Assembly: GCA_030267965.1 (NCBI GenBank)
Contig: BRYA01000978.1
Span: 1-15,388 of the forward strand
Source: Triparma columacea
Taxonomy: Eukaryota > Sar > Bolidophyceae > Parmales > Triparmaceae
DNA length: 15,388 nt
Reading direction: 5' to 3'
The notes below the pieces were generated by a model. It was not told the origin of the DNA. It searched no databases and worked only from the letters and a program-made list of their open reading frames with translations. The first letter of the stretch is position 1. Each line of letters begins with the position of its first letter. The position numbers were made by a program, and so were the translations under genes. Of this stretch, positions 8,316 through 15,388 are shown piece after piece.

Positions 8316-11300
8316 TCAAAAATCGTCAAACGCAGCCTGCTGTTCCCTCGTCAACTTGACCTTTTTCTTCTTCCCCTTCTGCCTCTCCTCGTCCCTCTCC
8401 TCCAGCGCGTAGCTGTCGAAGTTCCCCGTGTCCATGTTGTTCTTGACCTCCGGCACCCACGGTGGAGTGAGCTGCCTGTTGTACAGGACGTCGTGTTCGT
8501 GGACGAAGAAGGGGTGACTGAGGATGTCGGCCCCAGTGCCGTTTGCCGCGCAACCGAGCCTGTACGTAGGTCTCTTAACGAGGAGCTTGCTGATAAGGTC
8601 GGTGCTTTCCTCGGTGCCCCTGCGGGAAGGGAAGGAGAACCTGACCTGGACGATCCTCTTGAAGAGTGTTACCTGATCAACGCCCTCGGAGTAGAAGGGT
8701 GAGAAGCCGTAGATCATCTCGAAGACGAGCACGCCAAAAGCCCAGATGTCGACCCCCTTGTTGTGACCCTTGCTGAGTATTATCTGCGGTGAGCAATCCG
8801 ATAAGCGATGGGACGAAAATCGAGTGTGGATGAGTTACAGTATCCTTGTGTGGTGGCGTGCCACCACACTCCTTGCTTGACAGCGATTCTCCTCCCTCTG
8901 CCCTGTCAACAGCTCGTCCCTCCACCTCACCTCTGGTGCTAGGTACTCTGGCGTCCCGCATAGAGTGTATGTTCTTTCCGGGACGATCTTTGCGAATCCC
9001 AGGTCGACTATGACTGGGTATCCGAAGTTGTCAATCATGACGTTTTCGGGCTTGAGGTCGCGGTAGCAGATCTTCCTGTCGTGCATGTGGGCGAGGCCGA
9101 TCATTATGCACTGGGCGTAGAAGGCGGCGTGGTCTGCTGGGACACCGTCGTACTGACGGGTGTGGAGGACGCTGAATAGCTCGCCACCCTGATATAGGTT
9201 CACGAGCATGTACAGCTTGGCGTCGTCCTTGAATGTCGCGACAAGACCTACGATAAACGGGTGCTTCAGGCTGTCCATGATCTCCTTCTCCCTCATGACG
9301 CCCTTGACCTGATGGTGCGAGACGATCTGCTCCTTGTCGAGGATCTTGAGGGCGTACGTCTTGCTTGTCGTTTGATGTTTCACTGGTAGCGCCGGAGGGG
9401 GGGAAGGGATGAAGGGGTTTAGTTTATTCAGTTCGAACGTTCCGTCACATTCTCCCCTTTATCTCACCTATCCAAACCCTTCCAAACGTCCCAATTCCTA
9501 GAATCCTGATCCTTTCGCATTCCTTCAATGTCATCCCCCTTATGATTTGGCTCTCCCTCCTCTTCATAGGCCTCCCTAGCTGCACGTCCTTCCCAACTGC
9601 TTCCCTCACACCCTCTGCCGTCAGGACGCTGCAGGTGCAAACGTCCTTTGCTCTGGCCATGAGTGCGTCCTGGGCGCCGAAGTTACCACCGAAATAGTCG
9701 CCCTTGCGGAGCTCGCTCCCCGAGTCCGTGATGAGGCAGCCATCGGTGATGAAGTAAAGGTTGGCGCCTGTGACTGTCTCATGGCTCTTCAGGGTCACCG
9801 TCTCCATCTTGGACATGAGCTTGTCGACCTGGTAGCCCTCGAGGTTGGAGGCGGCGAGAGTTGGGACGGACTTTAAGAGGCGCTTGTTCTCGCAGTAGGC
9901 GAGGAGGGAGGTGAAGGATCCAAGGTACTTGTCGAAGGACTCCTTGTCGAGGGCAAGGACGCGGCAGGTATCACTGGAGACAGTGATGTCAGCAGCGCGA
10001 CGCTCGTTGGTTATCAGGCTCCTCTCTCCGAAGTACTCCCCGGCGCTGAGTGTGTGTTCGGAGAAGTTGCTGCAAGGAGGGGGGGTAATTCATAGGTTAT
10101 GTTAGGGAGGCAGCTAGTGTTTACTCTCGCACATCTGTTTCTCGCTAACTCTCACCTTTTCCCGCTGTGCCCGATGTTGCTGATCCTGACTTTGCCCTCC
10201 ATGATGATGTAGAAGGCCTTCCCGGTGTCGTTCTTCTTAACGATGCACTGGCCCCGACCGAAGCTGACCTCCGTCATGGCGGCCCCGACTTTCTTAAGAA
10301 CGTCCTCGTCGAGCTGAGCAAAACCCTCGACCTGTCTCAGAACCTCCACCGCCTTTCCGGTGCTCTCCTCCCTGAACTTCCTCAGGCATAACTGGAACGT
10401 GGCCCTGTCCACCCTCCACACAGACGCCTTCTCAGACGTCACGGTGCAGGTTGCAGCGCGCGGGCAATCATAAAGAAGGGCGAGCTCTCCGAAACCTCCG
10501 CCTCGTGTGCAGCTTCCGACGTTGTTGCCGCTGTGTATTGAGGGTGGGGTTAGAGAAGGCGCGGGATGAAACGGGGGGGCAGAGAAAGCGCGAGCTGATG
10601 GGTACAGTGCTGTCAGGTGTTCTCACCTCACGTTAAATGTGACAGTGCCCTCGTTCATGAGATAGAAGTAAGTGGTCTCTGCGTTTGGGGGAGGGGAGGC
10701 GTTGAGTAGTACGAAAGGGGTTAAAGGAGTGGTTTCGTCACATTTTGTTGGTCAGTGTTTGGCGTTTGCTTCAATGTGTTGCTTACTTGCTCTCTGCACT
10801 TACCTGTGTCCCCCTGAATAATGATCTCGTCCGCCATGGCATACTCTTTCATCTCCATAGCATCAATCATAAGCTTCGAGTGGCTCGTTGGGAGGCTTGA
10901 GAATATGAAGTTGTTGCCGAGCAGTGCTTCCGTGAGAAATTTCGTCTCTGAGGGAGACTTGGGATAGCTGCGAGGCACGTAGTTTTTGACTTCCACTGTG
11001 CGGAGGGTAAGGGATGGAGTTAGGGATGGAGTTAGGGATGGCGTAAGGGATGGAGTTAGGGTTCTAATTGGGGTTCTTATTGGTCTCGTCCCCTTGTGGC
11101 TTTTAGTGGCTTAATTCTTACATTCCGACATTGGCTTAGTAAATACGTTCATCCTAGCCTTTGCTCTTGTCTGTTTGACAATCCTATCCTCATGACTAGT
11201 CCTAAGTTTGCTAGATTGGCCTGAATTTGGAGGAACATTACTTCCAACCGAACCGTCACTGAAACCAGATGTTCCCATTTTGGAGTCTCCTCCAGCAGTT

Positions 11301-11329
11301 GCGCTGTCAGATGAACAAAGATTTCCCAT
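8316..11329 (-). CDS. Cyclic-nucleotide-dependent protein kinase of PKG architecture, 782 aa, seven exons
   Basis: Exons (minus): 11329-11122, 10995-10804, 10678-10627, 10530-10156, 10069-9468, 9382-8931, 8783-8316. All joins are in phase. Residues 1-9 MGNLCSSDS fit N-myristoylation plus palmitoylation. A basic RAKAR stretch in exon 1 (about 55-59) could be an autoinhibitory segment. CNB-A (about 90-212) has phosphate-binding cassette FGELALLYDCPRAAT (164-178). CNB-B (about 215-330) has FGERSLITNERRAADI (289-304). A degenerate third CNB (about 345-440) lacks the key Glu/Arg. The AGC kinase domain follows: Gly loop GIGTFGRV (467-474), Lys489, alpha-C Glu508, YRDLKPEN with Asp585, DLG at 603-605, activation Thr616 in TLCGTPEYLAPE. 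The C-tail ends in FDDF. It phosphorylates Ser/Thr of RRxS-type sites in known relatives. Cassette residues look PKA-like, so the ligand may be cAMP rather than cGMP. Confidence 0.93.
11010..11061. repeat. 12-bp tandem repeat in kinase intron 1
   Basis: AGGGATGGAGTT starts recur at 11010, 11022, 11034, 11046 and 11058 with exact 12-bp spacing. On the minus strand this is pyrimidine-rich and lies just upstream of the exon-2 acceptor (10998-10996), so it serves as, or overlaps, the pyrimidine tract. TTAGGG occurs inside the units, but the 12-mer is not a telomere repeat. Confidence 0.8.
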
Positions 11330-11596
11330 ACTGTAAGTAACACTACTAATATGTGCGTCACTGGGATTTGGAGGAGGCTTAGAAGACGTGTTGGAGAATG
11401 GGTTTGCTTATGTGTGAAAAAGGAGGCAAATTCAGAGTTGATGAGTTGATTCAGAATGTCCAAATGATGTCCAACCTTCACGCTGAAATTTCAAGAAAAT
11501 AACGTTGTTTACATACAAAATATTATTGAAACACCCAGCTCTCCCTGTCCCCTCAGCCCCCCTCCCCGGCCCTCTCCATCCTCAGTTCAAGTGCAC
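11330..11596. promoter_or_regulatory. Compact intergenic spacer between LRR/ankyrin gene and kinase gene
   Basis: Only 267 bases separate the stop of the upstream minus-strand gene and the start codon of the kinase. The spacer must hold the 3' end of the first and the promoter and leader of the second. No TATA box or further motif stands out. Confidence 0.4.
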
Positions 11597-13049
11597 TCAA
11601 AAGTGTTCTACTTCCATCTCTGTTTCGTCCGGATTCACCCCATTAAGCGCGCAAAGCAGCTCGTGCTCCTTTCTCTTCGTCTGTTCCTTCCAGTCCATGA
11701 CGTCCCTCTCGAACATCTTGTCCAGTTTCCTGCTGATCTGTTCTTTCCTGCATATCCTCACGATGTCAAACGCGCTAGGGTCTCCATCGACCATCTCGAA
11801 CCCTGAAGCGAAGCACGGGGTCACCTTACCGAGCCAGCACTTAAGCTTAGGGTTGGCACCAAAAGAGAGGAGCTTCTTAACGAGCTCAATGTCCCCCTTG
11901 AAGCAGGCGATGTGGAGGGCAGTCGGACGCATGGCCTTGTTCGCGTGGTCACAACGGAAAAAACGGGTAGCTTGGCCGCACTCTGTCTTGTAGAACTTCA
12001 GCGCTCCGAATTCTGACGGGTGGTGAAGGGGTGGGAGGGGTGGGAGGGGTACAAGGGGTTAGTGATGACAAGTTTATGAGCAGGTTTCATCCTCACCTCC
12101 TCCCCTTGCCCCCCCCCCCCCCTCCCCCCCCCACACACATCCTCACCATCGTCCCCGTGGAATTTGTAATGGCACCTCTGATCAATTTCGTACCCCTCCT
12201 CAACCAACTTCGTTAGCTTGTCGAACGTGCTGGCCTTGTTTTGCTCCATCACCAAAATGAAGAAAGTGTAGCTCCTGCTGGCAGCCTTGCACATCTTCGA
12301 AATGCGGGGCTTCAATGATTTAGGTACGTTCGTGAAACCTACATTCAAACTCGAGAGGTTGGCGCAACCATCGATTACCTCCTCGGCAGAATTCACCTCC
12401 GTGTCGTCTAGGTAGAGCGTTAGCAAGTTCTCCATCCCTGCAAGTACCTTGCAGTCCTCTACCTCCGTGCAGCCGGCGTCTAGAAATTTTAAGTTCGCCA
12501 AATTAGCTACCGGGCTTAGGTCCTTCACCTTTGTGTACCTAATGTTCAGGTGTAGCAGGTTGGATGAGGTTCTAAAGGGTTCAAGAGAATGTATCCTCGA
12601 ACCGAGGAGATCGCAGTTTCGGAGCATGGGGCACTCGCTGAGTCGGTCAAATACTTCCTGGGTTATCTTAAGGCAGCGACGGAGACCTATCTTTGTCTGT
12701 GTGGGGAAGGTTAGTGACTTAAAGAGAGTTCAACTTGTCAAAACCAATATTGTCATAAGCAAGGCCTACCAAACACGAACTTTACCTGATAAGCGCGGGT
12801 TCTGTGGTAGAGAAAGCGGTCAGTTTGACGTGTTTGTGTGTGTTAGTATTATTCTTCTTCAAAGTCATTCCCCTCAACCCTTACCCCCCCCTCCCCCCAC
12901 CCACTACTCCAACCAACCCAAACGCACATTGTTATAACTTTGTGGGCCTGAGCGTCAGGAATAGTCTTCTCATGTATGTTGGTCAAAGACGGGTCAGGGT
13001 CGCCTTCACGGCCCAATCTGAGAACTGCCAACCTGTGGCCCAACTCCAT
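11597..13049 (-). CDS. Leucine-rich-repeat / ankyrin protein, 367 aa, four coding exons
   Basis: Exons (minus): 13049-12928, 12801-12786 (16 nt), 12696-12147, 12012-11597; the phases chain perfectly. The start is ATG at 13049, because an in-frame TAA directly precedes it. A leader intron (13123-13053) ends 3 nt upstream. Residues about 40-160 are LRRs with LxxLxxxxTxV spacing (LLHLNIRYTKVKDLSPVANL, LKFLDAGCTEVEDCKVLAGM, LLTLYLDDTEVNS, LSSLNVGFTNV). About 258-290 is one clear ankyrin repeat (TALHIACFKGDIELVKKLLS FGANP). The C-terminal about 60 residues are charged and helix-prone (MFERDVMDWKEQTKRKEHEL). No enzyme motif is seen, so a protein-interaction role is likely. The first donor (GTGCGT) is weaker than the others. 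Stop TGA/TAA choice is fixed by frame at 11597. Confidence 0.75.
12102..12132 (-). repeat. Poly-G tract at the start of the last intron of the LRR/ankyrin gene
   Basis: On the sense strand a run of 9 G, an A, 14 G, CAA and 4 G follows about 14 nt after the donor at 12146. It is a homopolymer-rich, likely length-variable tract with quadruplex potential, and the base count may be affected by sequencing error. Confidence 0.7.
12786..12801 (-). other. 16-nt microexon of the LRR/ankyrin gene
   Basis: Between acceptor TCTACCACAG (ending at 12802) and donor GTAAAG (12785-12780) lie 16 nt. They turn phase 2 into phase 0 and encode the end of one codon plus TRAYQ. Skipping it would put a TAG after three codons in the next exon, so the exon is needed for the frame. 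Confidence 0.65.
12878..12902 (-). promoter_or_regulatory. Intronic G-quadruplex-type motif next to the microexon
   Basis: On the minus (sense) strand four G-tracts (3, 6, 8 and 3 G) are separated by loops of 1, 1 and 3 nt, inside the 126-nt intron between exon 1 and the microexon. This meets the standard sequence pattern for a stable quadruplex. Any effect on splicing is inference. Confidence 0.6.
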
Positions 13050-13052
13050 TTA

Positions 13053-13123
13053 CTGGGGATAAAGGGGTTGGGTTAGTTAGTTAGGAAGCTACACTCGTAA
13101 CGGCAATCTTTGGCCGGTCTCAC
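13053..13123 (-). other. Probable 5'-leader intron of the LRR/ankyrin gene
   Basis: Donor TTGCAG|GTGAGA (GT at 13123-13122) and acceptor TATCCCCAG (ending at 13053) delimit 71 nt. The upstream exon (13124 to about 13200) cannot be joined in any frame without a stop, so it is read as untranslated leader. Confidence 0.5.
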
Positions 13124-13257
13124 CTGCAACGAGCAAGATACTTTTTCTTTTTCCTGAAGGTGAAACTGGTAAATTGCAATGGAGGCGGAGGAGGGGTAGA
13201 TTTTGGTACGGAGGTGAAACTTTTTGGGAAGACCGAGGCGGTTGGGATTGAGGATGA

Positions 13258-13335
13258 AGTTAAGTATGTATAAATGAGATGTTCCGGAGTAATTTTAAGG
13301 GTAAACGAGTTAAACTAAGTGTTTTATTGGTGCTT
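13258..13335. repeat. 78-bp direct repeat, copy 1
   Basis: Aligns without gaps to 13602-13679. Shared blocks include AGTATGTATA, the GCCGGAGTA/TTCCGGAGTAA core, TTTTAAG, CGAGTTAA/TGAGTTGA and GGTGCTT/GATGCTT. The copies are diverged, and no mobile-element ends are seen. Confidence 0.7.
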
Positions 13336-13601
13336 TTGTGTTTTGTTATGGGGTTGGGGCTGGAAAGTTTGAGGGTTTGGAACTTTAACGACGTCGAAAG
13401 ACGTATTTCTTTTTACCGTTCGCTCTAAGATCGTATAGGGAACACCGGTTTGCGCTGTACCTGAATATAAAAATCGTTAAGTTGTTGATTAATGGGTTAG
13501 TTTTCCTGGTACAGCCTCCGTGTGTTTTCTACCTACAGCTCTTTTCCTGTAAATTGGAAAAAATTAAAGTTTTGCTTTTGTAAGTAGATACTTATTATTG
13601 G

Positions 13602-13679
13602 AGTTTAGTATGTATATAAAAGATGTGCCGGAGTATTTTTAAGCCTCGATGAGTTGATTTGGTGGTTTTATGGATGCTT
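13602..13679. repeat. 78-bp direct repeat, copy 2
   Basis: Second copy, 344 bp from the first. It contains a TATA-like TATATAAAAG on the + strand, which is partly degraded (TATAAATGAG) in copy 1. No plus-strand gene follows. Confidence 0.7.
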
Positions 13680-14158
13680 CATCGTTGGCTGTGCTTGGCT
13701 TTTGGGGTGTTAGGTGCTTTAGGAGTTTCAGTAGTTAACTACAGCCATACGGCGTGCTTCACACTCGCCATCTGAACCATGCAGTTGGCCTCTAGTTAAC
13801 TACTTTGCTCGAGTTGTTTTCTTCTAGCCTTACCAGAGTCTACGACAAGCAGCGAGTTGTATCTTGTCCATTTTTGTTGAATTACGCTACTTAGGATTAC
13901 AAAAATGTGATATATTGACTAATACGGTTAAACTGAGTACGTATATATAATTTATATCTAAATATATTGTCAAAATGAGCAAATAAAGTGACAGAGAAAG
14001 TGACCCTTTTTTCAGCATTTTGACAGCCCGACCATATGAATGAGGTTTTTGTTTTGGAGCCTCCAAAAAAGAAAAGTTTGTTCGTAAATTGCAAAAGAAA
14101 GAGTTGTTCGTGAATATTGCGGGACACTTCTGCGTGCCGTTCAACAGTGACTTTAGAG

Positions 14159-14992
14159 TTACAGAAATTCCAGAATAACTCTCCACATAACCTTGGGGAG
14201 CCTCTTGCGTGTTGCAGTTACCCCAAGTGTTTGAGCTTCACCTCCGTCCAGTCGCTTCCTCTTTTTTTGGTCCGTAAAGAGCGTCTTGAGGCAGGACAGA
14301 ACGGTGACGCGTTCAAGAATGCGGTGCCACCTAGAATGGAGAAGGGCCTCGACAGTCGACATATTTTGTGAGGCAGCGGCAGAGATTAGGGCAGTGCAGT
14401 GAAGGAAGCAGTCTTCACCAATGGAGACAGCAGGAGATAAACTGAATCTCGTCAGGGAGGAGCATAAAGAGAAGGCGTCACCACCAATCCTCCTCACTCC
14501 GTCTGGGATGGTGATGGCCGTGAGGGATGAGCATCCGTAGAAGGCGCCCCTGCCAATCATCGTCACTCTGTCCGGGATGGTGATGGCTGCGAGGGAGGAG
14601 CATCCACTGAAGGCGCCACCACCAATCCTCGTCACTCCGTCAGGGATGGTGATGGCTGTGAGTGAGGAGCATCCGTAGAAGGCGCCCTCGTCAATTGTCG
14701 TCACTGAGTCTGGGATCGTGATGGCTGCGAGGGAGGAGCATTCCCTGAAGGCGAATTCGCCAATAGTCGTCACAGAGTCCGGGATTGTGATGGCCGCGAG
14801 GGAGGAGCATCCCCAGAAGGCTTGATTGCCGATAGTTGTCACAGAGTCCGGGATTGTGATGGCCGTGAGGGATGAGCATCCGTAGAAGGCTTGATTGCCA
14901 ATCGACGTCACTCCCTTTGCAAAAATCACCTCTGTGAGTTCACGATCATAAAGGAAGCTCTCTTTGCCAGAGTATACTGCTGATTTGGGCAT
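14159..14992 (-). CDS. BspA-like leucine-rich-repeat (LRR_5) protein, 277 aa
   Basis: Single exon from ATG (14992) to TAA (14161-14159). After an 18-residue lead, eight 22-23-residue repeats span residues 19-201, with consensus LxxITIPDSVTxIGxxAFxGCSS. The first and last repeats are the most diverged. The remaining 76 residues have no repeats, are basic (DQKKRKRL) and end LPKVMWRVILEFL. No signal peptide or membrane helix is evident. BspA-type LRR proteins form large families in several protists and in bacteria and are generally protein-binding. The specific role here is unknown. Neighbouring repeats are nearly identical at DNA level (69-bp period), which suggests recent expansion. Confidence 0.92.
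   Translation of the reverse strand: MPKSAVYSGKESFLYDRELTEVIFAKGVTSIGNQAFYGCSSLTAITIPDSVTTIGNQAFWGCSSLAAITIPDSVTTIGEFAFRECSSLAAITIPDSVTTIDEGAFYGCSSLTAITIPDGVTRIGGGAFSGCSSLAAITIPDRVTMIGRGAFYGCSSLTAITIPDGVRRIGGDAFSLCSSLTRFSLSPAVSIGEDCFLHCTALISAAASQNMSTVEALLHSRWHRILERVTVLSCLKTLFTDQKKRKRLDGGEAQTLGVTATRKRLPKVMWRVILEFL
14390..14938 (-). repeat. 69-bp coding tandem repeats of the BspA-like gene
   Basis: DNA copies of the 23-residue LRR unit occur at 69-bp period (last copy 66 bp), with highly similar third-codon positions among the central copies. This favours unequal crossing-over and copy-number variation. Confidence 0.85.
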
Positions 14993-15388
14993 ATTGGGAA
15001 AGGATTTGGGAAGGATAATAGTAATAGTACTGACAGCGCTCGAGCTAGGGTATGGAGTGAATGTTTAGGTGGAGAGAAGGAGATTGAAAGTTAGGTATTT
15101 GGGCGATGTAGTTTTGTTAGGGCCAAATTCAAGCAAAACTACAATATGTTTGGATATGGTGTAGATAGTATTATCGTTGTTTGTATTGTGAAGGGTTTCA
15201 ATGTTGTAAATAGTATTATTATAGGTTATAATGCAGCTTTCTTGCCAAATAATGTCCAAATCTTTCTCAAAAGCCCCAAAATGGTAGGGACCCCCCCCCC
15301 TATGAGTCCTGCGGTCGGAGACTTTTGCCAGGAAGTCTAGAAACTAGATGAAAGAGAAGGGCTCTCACTTTATCTCGAGTCCCGATCG
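14993..15388. other. Region upstream of the BspA-like gene, no gene seen
   Basis: 396 bases form the presumed promoter side of the BspA-like gene. A T/A-rich stretch (15140-15235) has short imperfect direct repeats (TAGATAGTATTATCG and TAAATAGTATTATTA). A run of 10-11 C lies at about 15291-15301. Short open stretches lack coding character. Confidence 0.5.

Larger units (their letters stand above)
13201..14158. other. Intergenic region without a recognised gene
   Basis: About 950 AT-rich bases lie between the LRR/ankyrin promoter side and the 3' end of the BspA-like gene. It holds one pair of diverged direct repeats, a perfect 12-bp palindrome GTAGTTAACTAC (about 13731-13742), and an AT-rich stretch (13935-13970). 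Open stretches on either strand show no domain or splice support. Confidence 0.6.

Noticed and set aside
8677..8961. Minus-strand frame spanning the kinase intron 6
   Set aside because: It reads through a splice junction; the kinase motifs APE and IILSKGHNKGVD join exactly when the intron is removed.
9425..9445. GTTCGAAC resembling a tRNA B box
   Set aside because: No A box or cloverleaf around it, and it lies in a kinase intron.
11010..11061. Interstitial telomere (TTAGGG inside the repeats)
   Set aside because: The true period is 12 bp and the TTAGGG match is incidental.
13887..14186. AT-rich 99-residue frame downstream of the BspA-like gene
   Set aside because: Composition follows base bias and it overlaps the end of the BspA-like gene; no homology is recognisable.
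15146..15340. Plus-strand 64-residue frame at the right edge
   Set aside because: It runs across low-complexity sequence and a poly-C tract, with no features of a protein family.

Overview
This is a stretch of a eukaryotic nuclear genome with compact, intron-containing genes. The introns are about 70-430 nt with GTGAGN or GTAAGN donors and CAG acceptors. The gene content fits a stramenopile alga, possibly a bolidophyte or diatom relative: a BspA-type leucine-rich-repeat protein, a cyclic-nucleotide-dependent AGC kinase with several CNB domains, and a very long START-domain membrane protein. That taxonomic call is inference. No bacterial or viral genes are seen.

Layout, left to right. Positions 1-182 hold a 9-bp tandem array (C-rich on +) resembling a terminal or subtelomeric minisatellite. 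Positions 183-946 are a low-complexity tract almost without G on the + strand, so the minus strand is nearly C-free. This tract abuts the stop codon of the first gene. The first gene (minus, 7091 to 947) reconstructs as six exons encoding about 1677 aa: a short coiled coil, a run of four tiny repeated in-phase exons, a second coiled coil, three START-like units, and an XK-like multi-pass membrane region. The C-terminal tail carries three RRxS motifs. Two of its introns carry 24-bp minisatellites.

A small plus-strand gene (7857-8200, two exons, 74 aa, two predicted membrane helices) sits head-to-head with it. The next gene is tail-to-tail with the small one: a seven-exon minus-strand kinase gene (11329 to 8316, 782 aa) of PKG architecture with a possible N-terminal lipidation signal. 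Upstream of it is a minus-strand LRR/ankyrin gene (13049 to 11597, 367 aa) that includes a 16-nt microexon and G-rich introns. After about 950 bases without a recognisable gene comes an intronless BspA-like LRR protein (14992 to 14159, 277 aa). The last 396 bases hold no supported gene.

Exon models were built by hand from splice signals, reading-phase compatibility and protein sense, and all joins are in frame. Functionally, the kinase and the START/XK protein could be linked because the latter carries kinase-consensus sites. This is a speculation from adjacency, not a demonstrated pathway.
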